The position numbers and the translations under genes are program-made. Below the pieces are notes generated by a model that was given only the letters and a program-made list of their open reading frames with translations, did not search any database and had not been told where the DNA came from. DNA of 64,000 nt from Pseudomonas sp. GV071 (GTDB taxonomy: Bacteria; Pseudomonadota; Gammaproteobacteria; Pseudomonadales; Pseudomonadaceae). Where the stretch lies: assembly GCF_003050835.1 (NCBI RefSeq), contig NZ_QAOJ01000016.1, positions 1-64,000 on the forward strand, read 5' to 3'. The number at the start of each line of letters is the position of its first letter. The first letter of the stretch is position 1. Shown piece by piece: positions 26,456 to 34,984 of this stretch.

Positions 26456-26590
26456 CGGCTGCGCGTCGGCATTGCTGCGTTGAACAGGGCATTTTCAATG
26501 CTCATGGGCTACAGCCCTCTGCGCTTGAAAAGTATTTCCTCCCGGGCCGTCTTGGCCTTGCCTCGCTCTAGCTTGATCTCGAAATCTGGG
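26456..26590 (+). repeat. Dispersed intergenic element, copy A
   Basis: It starts CGGCTGCGCGTCGGC and ends near CTCTAGCTTGATCTCG. It aligns along its length with the reverse complement of 40231-40352. Shared core: AATGCTCAT, then a palindromic centre (here GGGCTACAGCCC, 26506-26517), then CGCTT. Outer arms TTTTCAA (26492-26498) and TTGAAAA pair. Copy B has different but again complementary bases in both stems. No open reading frame of note. I do not recognise a named family. Confidence 0.7.
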
Positions 26591-26604
26591 AGGCGGAAAT
26601 CGCA

Positions 26605-26640
26605 ACGTCAAACGCTCGAGGCTGAAGCCTCTCTTACCTA
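26605..26640. repeat. Variant REP unit
   Basis: AACGTCAAACGCTCGAGGCTGAAGCCTCTCTTACC resembles the unit at 316-350 (AACGTCAAAAGCTCGCGGCTGAAGCCGCTCCTAC), but its stem is GAGGCT/AGCCTC instead of GCGGCT/AGCCGC: paired changes on both sides keep the hairpin. Confidence 0.65.
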
Positions 26641-26674
26641 GGCCGAGTGTTTGTGGGAGCCTTCGAGGGCAGCC

Positions 26675-28504
26675 CTACGCATCTAGGTTGACCCCCAGCA
26701 GACGGAGTAGCTTGAGGGCGTTAGTCTGCATGGATATACCCTCCTTGAGACGATAACTGAACACCATCTTCTCCGGCTGCTGTTCGTCGATGTCTTCTTC
26801 GAAGTAGATATTGCGGCACAACGCCTTGAGCTCCGGGTGCGTGGCTAGCGCAATGTTGTGGGTGGTCATCATCCCCATGCCGCCCTGTGCGCAAAGCTCC
26901 TTTAGCAGGCCGATGATGGCTAAGTTGCGCTCATGCTCGTTGGTGCCCTTGAGCAGTTCGTCCAGTAGGAAGACTGGCTGCCGCTGGCAATGCTTGACAC
27001 TCTCAAGCACATGCTGGATCTGGACTACCTCGCTCATGAAATACGACACGCCCTGAACTAGCGAATCACGGGCCCCAATGGCGGAATACAGCTCGCAGGC
27101 TGGAAAACGCAGTTGCGCGCAGGCCACTGGAGCCCCTGCCATTGCCAGCTTCAGATTGAGGCCGAGTGTGCGCATGTATGTGGTCTTGCCCGACATATTG
27201 GAGCCAGTGATGATGGTCACCTGCCCAGGCTCCAGGATGATGTCGTTGGCCACAGCCTTGTGAGCAGGAAGCAACGGGTGAATGGCTTGCCGAGCCTGCA
27301 GTCCCCCACCGTCTATGCGCTCGGGGAAGCGCCAGTGTGGGTTTTCGTAACCCAAGTTGGCCAAGGCACTGAGCGCCTCGAATCTGGACGTAGCATCCAA
27401 CCAATCTTCTACATGCGCTGCATACCGGTTCTGCCAGCGCTGCAGCTTCAAGGCGACGTGGAAATCCCACAGCAAAACGACTTGCAGCATCATGTAGGGA
27501 ATCACATTGAAGCGCAGGCGCGAATGGTGCACCACAGCCGATAGTTCTCGCAGTGCGCGCCCAGGCCGCTGCGGCGAATGCAGGAGCGACTTACCGATTT
27601 GTTGAAGGACCGGGGTCCGGTACTCGCCATCACCGATTATGTCCACAATTTTCGCCAAGCTCTGCAATGCATCGGACTGCAGGTCGGCACGGTCAAATGT
27701 TTGCTGATAACGGCGCATGCGCAGGCCCATGAACCCAAGGTTTAATAGCAATGGAGCAATGACGACCCAGGTGGGCACAAATCTGCCGACGACCAGTAGC
27801 AGGCAGACGCAGAGAATCGTTATCAACGACCAGCCTGCCAGCCGCTCCCGATGGTTTACCAAGAGGGCGTCGCCGATGCTCCCGGCCCAATCCCTGAAAT
27901 GCTCCAGACGATAGCCTCCGGTGTGTTGCTTACTACGCGCATGAGCATAGAGGCGCTGACGCAGTTCCAACTGAGGAGCCAGTTCCTGTACCGCCTGCTG
28001 ATGGGCGCTGAGCAAAGGCAACGGACTGCCTCGGCTCAACCATTCAGCCAACAAGGAGTCGCCTAGGCTGGTGGACAGGTTGAAGACCAGTTGCCCTAGA
28101 GAGCTCGGCCCATACAGATTGAGGTCGCGGTCCTGATTCCCAAAATGGCTGGCGACGTCCTCGGGGCACGGCGCCAGCGCGCCAAAGTCGCGCCGTACAC
28201 GGGCCAGACTCTCCTCGTTGAGGGTGGCCAGCGTACGGCAGTGCTGCCACTGCTCGCCAAGTCGGTGATGCCACGCCACCAGAGCGCCGAACGCTGCGAC
28301 ACTCAACCCGAGCAGCCACCAGCAGAGTGCCTGGTCCCGGTTCGTCCAGAGGTGGCTGCCCAACGCCAGCACACTCATAGCCACCAGCAAGCGAGCGAAC
28401 TCCACGCACTGCTGGCGCCGGCGTATGAGTTGCGCATCGTGGGTGCAGGCGTCTATACGGAGCTGCCATGTTGTTTCTACGTGAAGATCAGGCCGGGTGG
28501 TCAT
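26675..28504 (-). CDS. Membrane-anchored MutS-like ATPase
   Basis: 609 residues. Hydrophobic segments at about 36-54, 59-78, 225-240 and 244-262 predict membrane anchoring, which true mismatch-repair MutS lacks. DLNLYGPSSLGQLVFNLSTSLGDSLLAEWL (129-158) is the start of the MutS core (lever) domain. The ATPase follows: Walker A GSNMSGKTT (434-442), the ST-like stretch RDSLVQGVSYFMSEV (480-493), Walker B FLLDELLKGTNEHER and MTTHN. The mismatch-reading and connector domains are absent. Function is unknown; DNA or protein remodelling at the membrane is possible. It overlaps the 181-residue gene upstream by 17 bases. Its spot between spuH and quiP, and rarer codons than its neighbours, suggest acquisition. 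Confidence 0.85.
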   Translation of the reverse strand: MTTRPDLHVETTWQLRIDACTHDAQLIRRRQQCVEFARLLVAMSVLALGSHLWTNRDQALCWWLLGLSVAAFGALVAWHHRLGEQWQHCRTLATLNEESLARVRRDFGALAPCPEDVASHFGNQDRDLNLYGPSSLGQLVFNLSTSLGDSLLAEWLSRGSPLPLLSAHQQAVQELAPQLELRQRLYAHARSKQHTGGYRLEHFRDWAGSIGDALLVNHRERLAGWSLITILCVCLLLVVGRFVPTWVVIAPLLLNLGFMGLRMRRYQQTFDRADLQSDALQSLAKIVDIIGDGEYRTPVLQQIGKSLLHSPQRPGRALRELSAVVHHSRLRFNVIPYMMLQVVLLWDFHVALKLQRWQNRYAAHVEDWLDATSRFEALSALANLGYENPHWRFPERIDGGGLQARQAIHPLLPAHKAVANDIILEPGQVTIITGSNMSGKTTYMRTLGLNLKLAMAGAPVACAQLRFPACELYSAIGARDSLVQGVSYFMSEVVQIQHVLESVKHCQRQPVFLLDELLKGTNEHERNLAIIGLLKELCAQGGMGMMTTHNIALATHPELKALCRNIYFEEDIDEQQPEKMVFSYRLKEGISMQTNALKLLRLLGVNLDA

Positions 28505-29033
28505 GCTTGAAGACGTTGCGTTCGCGTGCTTGGATAACCGAAAACCGCCTGGCTATTGCCGGACCGAGCAGTTTATTGATTACCGGATTGTTGAGCTTCA
28601 AGCAGAGATCACTGCGTTGAAGTCGCGCACCAAAATTCTGCTTGAGGAAATAGTTGGTGATGCCTAGGTCGATCTGCTGCGTACGCGAGCTGCTGTATTT
28701 CTGGATCAGATCAATGTGCGGAACATAATAGGCGTTGACCCCGCTATCTTCCCGGTAGTCGCGGCCGAAGGCGAAAGGGTTGATGATGGATTCGCTTAAA
28801 CCACTGAAGATGAATGCACGTACTTCGTCATTCGCGTCGCGCAGCACGGAAAAAACCGACTGGCATTGCTTATGAACCTGCTGAAAGAAACTCTTCGGCA
28901 ATGCCGCAGAGTTTTCCTTAATGGCGAAGTGCGCTTCAGCGAGTCGGTGACCGAAAAAACCGACCGTAACAATGCTGGTTAGCCGCTCAAATAAGACCGA
29001 CTCCTGTTTTTTGTGGATATGTCCGAAAAACAT
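28488..29033 (-). CDS. Unknown protein coupled to the MutS-like ATPase
   Basis: 181 residues; I recognise no domain. No signal peptide or membrane segment is evident. Features: an N-terminal charged stretch, an aromatic-rich centre (INPFAFGRDYREDSGVNAYYVPHIDLIQKYSSSR), and a basic C-terminus (IARRFSVIQARERNVFKHDH). Base composition is clearly lower in G+C than the flanking spu and quiP genes. Its last 17 bases overlap the start of the MutS-like gene, so the two are probably made together and act in one process. The start at 29033 has a weak ribosome site (TCAGAG), so a downstream start is possible. Confidence 0.7.
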   Translation of the reverse strand: MFFGHIHKKQESVLFERLTSIVTVGFFGHRLAEAHFAIKENSAALPKSFFQQVHKQCQSVFSVLRDANDEVRAFIFSGLSESIINPFAFGRDYREDSGVNAYYVPHIDLIQKYSSSRTQQIDLGITNYFLKQNFGARLQRSDLCLKLNNPVINKLLGPAIARRFSVIQARERNVFKHDHPA

Positions 29034-29079
29034 CTCTGAAATTTCTGGCGGGTCAGGCGATGTGGATTCTTGGGCGCAT

Positions 29080-29109
29080 AAAAAAGCCCCGCATCGGCGG
29101 GGCTTTTTT
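29080..29109. terminator. Bidirectional terminator after quiP
   Basis: AAAAAAGCCCCGC-ATCG-GCGGGGCTTTTTT, 13 bases beyond the quiP stop. It separates quiP from the inserted gene pair, so that pair must have its own promoter in 29034-29080 or depend on read-through. Confidence 0.92.
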
Positions 29110-29121
29110 ATTCCAGCAACC

Positions 29122-31506
29122 TTACTTCGCGGGCACCAGCTTCAACGTGCCTTTGGTGTTGGCCGCCACTTCGCTTTCCTCGAAATGCTGCGGCACATAG
29201 CCGCCGGAAATGTAGGTCTGTGCCTGGTCGGAGTAGTGCGCGTCAAACGGTACGCCGCTCTGGCCAACCGGGTTGATGCCCAGGCTGTGGGCCGGGTCGG
29301 CGAAGTCGATCAGGCGGCGGGTGGACGGGCCGTAGATCACCCCCCACGGCGCTGGGCCAACCGGCGCGCTGAGGTTGTTCGGCACTTCGTGGCCGCCCGG
29401 TGCGGCGAATGGGCCGACGTTGAAGATCTTGTCCAACGGCTTCTGCGCCCCAAGCGGATGGCCGTGGGTGAGGGTGTGCAGCTTGCCCCATTTCCAGGAT
29501 TTCGGGTCGTCACCGGCGGTGCTTTTCAGGTGCGCGATGGTCGCCTGCCAGGCCGCTTTCACGGTGTCGGCACGGGTTTCCTTGGCTGGGGTGCTGCGGT
29601 TGTCCCACCACGGCGACTCGGCATCGGCGGCCAACAGCGGCAACGCTACGTCGAAGGAGCGAGTGGCGATCAGGTTGTTGAAGAAGGCATCGCCCAGTTC
29701 GTCGCGCAGCGCGCTGTCGGCCAGTTGATAGGTCAGCTGGTTGAAGAGCGAGGCAGCCACCGAGTCCAGCGCGTAGTCGCCTTTCCAGGTGCTCAGCTGT
29801 TCCAGCAGGGCCAGATCTTGCGGGTCGGTAACCACGCTGCGCAGAACCGGCAACAGCGGCTTGAGCACGCGGTTGCTGTAGTCGGTGGCGGTATCCAGTT
29901 GCAGCGCCTGGCTGTTCTCCAGGTTCCACTTCACGCTGTTGTCGGCCAGGTGCGAGTTGATGCGCGCACCGCGGTCGGCCAGGTTGTAGTAGCCCGGCAC
30001 TTCCATACCGGTGGGCGATACCGGTTGGAAGTTGGCCGAGACGATATAGCCACGCGCCGGGTTCTCTTCCTGGGGGTTGGCGCTAAACGGGTAGAAACCG
30101 TTCTTGTCCGCCTCGTGGGTGCTGCCGTCGAGGATAAAGGTCGGGTTGACGCCTTCAGGGCGAATCGGCAACTGGGCAGCCGCCCACCAGCCGATATCGC
30201 CTTTGGCGTTGGCCCACACCAGGTTCAGACCCGGCGATTGAATCTTCGCCCCGGCACTGCGCATTTTCTCGAGGGTGTTGGCGCGGTTCAGGTCATAGAA
30301 CCCCTGCAGAATCGGGTTCTCGGTTTCCAGGAAGGCCCACCACATGGCGATCGGTGTTTTACCGCCGGCAGCGCCCAAAGCGTCGTTGATGATCGGGCCG
30401 TGAGGCGACTGGCGCAGGGTGAGTTTCACCGGCGCGGCGTCTTTGACCGTGATGGTTTCTTCGCGGGTTTGCAGCTCCACCCACTGGCCGTTGGACCAGA
30501 CCTGGTTGGGGTTGTCCGGGTTGACCTTCTCGGCGACCAGGTCGATGTCGTCGTTCTGGAACATGGTCAGGCTCCAGCCGAAATCCATGTTGTGGCCCAG
30601 CGAGGCGAAGGGGTTCAGCGCCTGGTGGTGGCCATACAGCTCAAAGCCTGGCGCCGATAACTGCGCCTCGTACCATACCGCCGGTACGGCGAAACGAATG
30701 TGTGGGTCGCCGGCCAGCAGCGGCTTGCCACTCTGGGTGCGGCTGCCGGAAATGGTCCAGGCGTTGCTGCCTTCGAACTGCGGCAGGCCGGCATCTACCA
30801 GGGCATCGTGGCTGATGCGGGCAATGGCGTTGAGGTCTTTCCAGTCGCTGCTGGCCAGGGCGGCCTGGCCGATGGCGCCTTGCGGCTTCCAGTTGAGATC
30901 GAAAATCTTCAGGTAGTCGGCGCCCAGCTCGTCACGCACATAGGTCAGTACCGGTTCGGTACGGAAAGCGGCAGCGAAGCTGTAGGCCATGTAGCCGGCG
31001 ACGCTCAGGGTGTCTTCGGCTGTGAAGGGGCGGGGCTTGATGCCCAGGAGGTCGAATTCGAGCGGTTTCGGGTGGGTGTCCTGGAATTGGTTGACGCCAT
31101 CCAGGTACGCCTCCAGCGCCTTGTAGGCGGGCGACTGGTGATCGAGCTTGGGCACGTGTTCGTCGGCGTGCTCGCGGATGCGCAGGGTGCGGAACAAGCG
31201 GTCGGTGTCCACCAGCTTGGCGCCCAGCACTTCAGCCAGTTCGCCACGGGCCAGACGGCGGAGCATTTCCATCTGGAACAGACGGTCCTGGGCATGCACA
31301 TAACCCAGGGCGCGGTACATGTCCGCTTCGTTCTGCGCTTTGATATGCGGCACGCCGCGCTCGTCGTAACGCACGCTCACCGCGCCATCCAGATGAGCCA
31401 GTTGGACCTGGCCATCGCGCATCGGTTGTTTGCTATGGACATACCAGGTGGCGCCAGCGGCAACGGCGGCTACCACCACGGCAAGGGCGGTCAGGGTGCG
31501 TTTCAT
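29122..31506 (-). CDS. quiP: Acyl-homoserine lactone acylase (penicillin acylase family)
   Basis: 794 residues, the length of QuiP/PvdQ-type Ntn hydrolases. Residues 1-24 are a signal peptide or anchor (TALAVVVAAVAAGATWYV). The precursor is cut before Ser247 (FEGSNAWTISGSRTQSGKPLLAGDPH), which becomes the catalytic N-terminus of the beta subunit. Alpha-chain motifs VRYDERGVPHIKAQNEADMYRALGYVHAQDRLFQMEM are typical. In P. aeruginosa, QuiP (PA0305, just after spuH) hydrolyses long-chain acyl-homoserine lactones in the periplasm; the location here fits apart from the inserted gene pair. MKRTL at 31506 is chosen over an upstream in-frame start lacking signal character. Confidence 0.9.
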   Translation of the reverse strand: MKRTLTALAVVVAAVAAGATWYVHSKQPMRDGQVQLAHLDGAVSVRYDERGVPHIKAQNEADMYRALGYVHAQDRLFQMEMLRRLARGELAEVLGAKLVDTDRLFRTLRIREHADEHVPKLDHQSPAYKALEAYLDGVNQFQDTHPKPLEFDLLGIKPRPFTAEDTLSVAGYMAYSFAAAFRTEPVLTYVRDELGADYLKIFDLNWKPQGAIGQAALASSDWKDLNAIARISHDALVDAGLPQFEGSNAWTISGSRTQSGKPLLAGDPHIRFAVPAVWYEAQLSAPGFELYGHHQALNPFASLGHNMDFGWSLTMFQNDDIDLVAEKVNPDNPNQVWSNGQWVELQTREETITVKDAAPVKLTLRQSPHGPIINDALGAAGGKTPIAMWWAFLETENPILQGFYDLNRANTLEKMRSAGAKIQSPGLNLVWANAKGDIGWWAAAQLPIRPEGVNPTFILDGSTHEADKNGFYPFSANPQEENPARGYIVSANFQPVSPTGMEVPGYYNLADRGARINSHLADNSVKWNLENSQALQLDTATDYSNRVLKPLLPVLRSVVTDPQDLALLEQLSTWKGDYALDSVAASLFNQLTYQLADSALRDELGDAFFNNLIATRSFDVALPLLAADAESPWWDNRSTPAKETRADTVKAAWQATIAHLKSTAGDDPKSWKWGKLHTLTHGHPLGAQKPLDKIFNVGPFAAPGGHEVPNNLSAPVGPAPWGVIYGPSTRRLIDFADPAHSLGINPVGQSGVPFDAHYSDQAQTYISGGYVPQHFEESEVAANTKGTLKLVPAK

Positions 31507-31649
31507 CGAAGGATCCTTATTGTTATGGCGCGGCTCTACGGCTGGGCGCGCGAACTGCATTTTGCGCAGCACCCGTGCGTCGCGGCATTGACCATCGACC
31601 TGAATGATGGAAGTCTCCGGTCAATCTATTTGGCTGCTTGGTTGATCCC

Positions 31650-32684
31650 ATGCCCACGAGCAACGCCGTGCTTACCCATTCGCCGACCATGCGACGCCTG
31701 CTCTATGAAGGGCTGATGAGCCTCGGATGGGATCCAACCGACACCTACCGCCGTGCCTACCAAGGCGTGCCGCTGGCGCCGCCGTCGGTGGCCGGGCGTG
31801 AAGAACACGACAATGCGCCACTGTTCTGGGAAGCCTTGCAGGACCTCACCGGCGACTGCGACGTCGGCCTACACCTGGCTGAAGTGATGAAGCCGCGCCC
31901 ACTGGACGTCGTGAGTTACCTGCTGCTGGCCAGCCGCGACCTGCGTGAGGCGCTGCAATGCTTCGTGCGCTATCAGCACATTCTTTCCGGCGGCTTCGCG
32001 GCGCACCTGGAAGAGCAGGGCGAAAGCGTGCGCCTGGTACTTGACCTCAACTACCGCGGCTTCGGCTCGTTGCGCCAGCAGATCGAGTGCCTGGCACTGC
32101 TGCTGATCAAGATGCTCGGCAGCGTCACCGATGAGGCGTTTCAGGTGCAGGGCGTCGATTTCCGTCACCCCGCGCCGCGTCGCCTTAGTGAACACAAGCG
32201 CCTGTTTGGCCTCACCCCGCAGTTTGCTCAGGCGCATGACGCCCTGGTGTTTTCCGGCAGCCTGCTCACCCGCCCTTCGCGCAGCGCCAACCCACGGCTG
32301 TTTGCCTTGCTCACTCAGCAGGCCGAGCTGGAGTTGCAGGAACTGGGCGAGAACCAGCTACTCAACCGCGTGCGTTATTGGCTGCAAGGCCACCTCGGCC
32401 AGGCGGCCTGCACCCTGGTCGGTTGTGCCGACGCCCTGCACCTGAAGGCCGGCGCTTTGCAGCGTGGGCTGGCGCAACACAACAGTAGCTTTCGGGTGTT
32501 GCATGAAGAAGTGCGGCGTCTGCACGCCACCCAGTTGTTGGAGGCCGGCCAGCCGATTCGCGAAGTGGCGCGTGCCTGTGGTTTTGCCGAGCTGTCGCCG
32601 TTTTACCGTGCCTTTCGCCGCTGGCAGGGCATGACCCCGCAGGCCTACCAACTCAAAGCGCGGGCTTTGGCGGCGCGGGCCTAG
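31650..32684 (+). CDS. AraC-family transcriptional regulator
   Basis: 344 residues. N-terminal Arabinose_bd-like domain (RRLLYEGLMSLGWDPTDTYRRAYQGV ... LDVVSYLLLASRDLREALQCFVRY), C-terminal AraC DNA-binding domain with two helix-turn-helices (CADALHLKAGALQRGL and REVARACGFAELSPFYRAFRRWQGMTPQAYQ). Divergent from quiP across about 140 bases, so it may control quiP (inference). Its TAG stop overlaps the opposing chemoreceptor stop in the palindrome CTAG. Confidence 0.87.
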   Translation: MPTSNAVLTHSPTMRRLLYEGLMSLGWDPTDTYRRAYQGVPLAPPSVAGREEHDNAPLFWEALQDLTGDCDVGLHLAEVMKPRPLDVVSYLLLASRDLREALQCFVRYQHILSGGFAAHLEEQGESVRLVLDLNYRGFGSLRQQIECLALLLIKMLGSVTDEAFQVQGVDFRHPAPRRLSEHKRLFGLTPQFAQAHDALVFSGSLLTRPSRSANPRLFALLTQQAELELQELGENQLLNRVRYWLQGHLGQAACTLVGCADALHLKAGALQRGLAQHNSSFRVLHEEVRRLHATQLLEAGQPIREVARACGFAELSPFYRAFRRWQGMTPQAYQLKARALAARA

Positions 32685-34180
32685 TCGCTGACCTGGAAGC
32701 GCTGGCTCAGGCGGTTGAGGCGTTCGGCCAACTGGCGCAGGCGTTGGCCACTGCTGTCCAGCGCGCCGGCGTCGTCGACGTTCTGCTCGGCCACCTGCTG
32801 CACGCTGTAGAGGTGCTGGCTGACTTCGTTGCTCACCTCCACCTGCATCCGGGTGGCGCTGGCGATGGATTGGTTGAGGTGGGTGATGGCGCCGATATCC
32901 TGCGCCACCGCGCTGAGCAGGTCGGCGGCGATCTGGCTGTCGCTGACACACCGCTGCACGCTGTTCTGGCTTTCGTGCATGGCACTGGCGGCGACGCGAC
33001 TGCTGTGTTGCAGGCGGCCGATGATGTCCTGGATCTCGGTGGTGGACAGCGAGGTTTTCTGCGCCAGGTTGCGCACCTCATCGGCGACCACGGCAAACCC
33101 CCTGCCCTGATCGCCAGCCCGCGCCGCTTCGATGGCGGCATTCAGCGCGAGCAGGTTGGTTTGCTCGGCGATGCTGCGAATCACCTCCAGCACCCTGCCG
33201 ATCTGTTCGGACTGGCTGGCTAGTGACTGCACCTCACGGTCGGTGCCGGTGATGTGCTGGGCCAGCTTGTCGATTTCCTCACGCACGTGGATGACCGATC
33301 GGTTGCCCTCGCTGGCCTGCTGATTGGCCGTCTCGGCGGAGTTGGCAGCCTGGTCGGCGTGCGCCGCCACCTCATCGATGGCACTGCTCATCTGTTGCAT
33401 GGCCTTGCTCATATAGCTGATCTCGGACTCCTGGCGTTGCGCGCCGTCACGCAGCTTGCCAGTGGCCTGGCCCAACTGCTGGCCCATGTCGGTCAGCCCC
33501 TGCGTGTCGGCGATCACCGCGCTGACCAGCTCGTCGAGCAGTTCGAGAAAGTGGTTGAAGCGCGCCGCCACATCGCCAGTGGCCGGGCTGCGATAGCGCA
33601 GGTCGATGCCGCCTTCGCGTTGGGTCAGGTGCGCGGCAGTGGTCATCAATGCCAGGTTTTCCTGGGCATCCAGATACGTCTGTTGCGCCAGATAGATGAG
33701 GATCGCGCTTTCCAGCACCACGTAGAACGCATGCAGAAAAATCCGCGGCCAGGTGCCTTGGGGAATCACCCACACATCCATGCCCTGGCTCTGCATGGCA
33801 AAAAAAGCCAGGTGGTGGACGGCTATCACGGTGGCGGCCACCACAATTGGCAGCCAATCGCGGTAATACACCAGGAAGGCCAGCAGCACGAAGATGCCGA
33901 AATGCATCTCCAGCAGCCCGTCGCTCTCGTTCACGTGCAGCGCCGACATCACCATGAATGCCGCGCCCATGCAGCACCGCAGCAGGCGCCGGCCGGGAAT
34001 CAGCAGGTGCATGGTCGTCAGCACCGCCACCGTGAGCCCGCCCACCACCAGCGCCTGGCCCCAGGAGCCGTGCCAGCCGGCAAGCGCCAGGGCGTAGAAA
34101 AACATCAGCCACAACACCACGAGCATGATGCGGTCGGCTTTGCGGTAGTGAGCGTCGAGGGTGAAACGCGGGCTGTTCAA
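32681..34180 (-). CDS. Methyl-accepting chemotaxis protein with membrane-embedded sensor
   Basis: About 499 residues. The N-terminal 190 residues hold roughly six membrane segments and no large periplasmic domain; the signal may be sensed in or near the membrane. A HAMP-like linker (YRSPATGDVAARFNHFLELLDELVS) leads into a long coiled coil with the signalling tip IRSIAEQTNLLALNAAIEAARAGDQGRGFAVVADEVRNLA, which binds CheA/CheW. Start: ATG at 34210 lacks a ribosome site, whereas TTG at 34180 (reading LNSPRFTLDAHYRK) follows GAGG by seven bases; I choose TTG. Convergent with the AraC gene, overlapping by four bases. Confidence 0.87.
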   Translation of the reverse strand: MNSPRFTLDAHYRKADRIMLVVLWLMFFYALALAGWHGSWGQALVVGGLTVAVLTTMHLLIPGRRLLRCCMGAAFMVMSALHVNESDGLLEMHFGIFVLLAFLVYYRDWLPIVVAATVIAVHHLAFFAMQSQGMDVWVIPQGTWPRIFLHAFYVVLESAILIYLAQQTYLDAQENLALMTTAAHLTQREGGIDLRYRSPATGDVAARFNHFLELLDELVSAVIADTQGLTDMGQQLGQATGKLRDGAQRQESEISYMSKAMQQMSSAIDEVAAHADQAANSAETANQQASEGNRSVIHVREEIDKLAQHITGTDREVQSLASQSEQIGRVLEVIRSIAEQTNLLALNAAIEAARAGDQGRGFAVVADEVRNLAQKTSLSTTEIQDIIGRLQHSSRVAASAMHESQNSVQRCVSDSQIAADLLSAVAQDIGAITHLNQSIASATRMQVEVSNEVSQHLYSVQQVAEQNVDDAGALDSSGQRLRQLAERLNRLSQRFQVSD

Positions 34181-34284
34181 AGGGCAGACCTCAGGCAAGG
34201 CCCGGCGCATTCAGCGCGCAAAAGCGCCAGCGGCGGGCGGGATGCAATTGGGTCTACTGAGTGTTGTACAGCTTTGCTGAACTG

Positions 34285-34863
34285 TCAGGGCACCGGCGTT
34301 GCCCACTGACAGAAGCAGCCGACGGCCAGGGTGTGGGTAGCATTCACCGCCCGGCCCTGGGTGAGGGCTTCAATAATCGGCTCGATAAAGCTGTTACTCG
34401 ACGTGCAGGTAGCGCCTTCGCTGTAGGGGCCGAAATAGGCCAGGTTGCCGTTCTTGTCCCAGATGCCAACCGCCGGGCTGGCTGGCAGATGTTCGGCGCC
34501 GGGGAATGCCGTCAGCGGCTGCAGGGCGCTGAGGGTGTCGGGTAACTGGCCATGGCTGCCGGGTTTCTGCACCGCATAGAAGGCGACGCCTTGTGGCCCG
34601 AAGCGCGCCAGTAGTTCAGCCAGGTGCTGCTGGTTGCCGACGTTGCACGGGCAGGCCGGGTCCCAGAAATGCACCACCCGAATCGGTCCGGGGCCAGCCA
34701 ACTGCGCCGGCAGTTGCAGCGGGTCGCCGGAAAACAGCGCGGTGGTTTCCGCGAAGGGGCGGATATATCGCGCCTCATACCACCAGAACGCGCTGAGCAT
34801 GGCGCCGAGCCAGACAACAGCGAGCAAGGTGGCGAAAGTGGTCTTCCGGGAGGGCAGGCGCAT
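34285..34863 (-). CDS. Thioredoxin-like protein with CPC motif (DUF6436 type)
   Basis: 192 residues. One N-terminal membrane anchor (TTFATLLAVVWLGAMLSAFWW), then a thioredoxin-like domain: IRVVHFWDPACPCNVGNQQHLAELL (Cys71, Cys73), AVGIWDKNGNLAYFGPYSEGATC. Extra cysteines occur in EGATCTSS and VGCFCQW. Probably a periplasmic redox or metal-related protein; substrate unknown. Start MRLPSRK chosen as nearest to the anchor; an alternative ATG lies 12 codons upstream. Divergent from the hydrolase gene at 34985. Confidence 0.72.
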   Translation of the reverse strand: MRLPSRKTTFATLLAVVWLGAMLSAFWWYEARYIRPFAETTALFSGDPLQLPAQLAGPGPIRVVHFWDPACPCNVGNQQHLAELLARFGPQGVAFYAVQKPGSHGQLPDTLSALQPLTAFPGAEHLPASPAVGIWDKNGNLAYFGPYSEGATCTSSNSFIEPIIEALTQGRAVNATHTLAVGCFCQWATPVP

Positions 34864-34984
34864 GGCAAATCTTTCGATGGCGGGTGCGTAGCTTGCCATG
34901 GACGGCCCACCAGCAGAATATTCGCAGCCGTTGTGGCGCAATCTGCATGGCCGCGCCTTTTTTCCAGACATCCATGGATGCCCT

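Noticed and set aside
26675..28504. Mismatch-repair MutS
   Set aside because: It lacks the mismatch-recognition domain and has membrane helices; only the core and ATPase are shared.
29000..31716. Large plus-strand frames opposite quiP
   Set aside because: Shadows of quiP; no ribosome site or domains.
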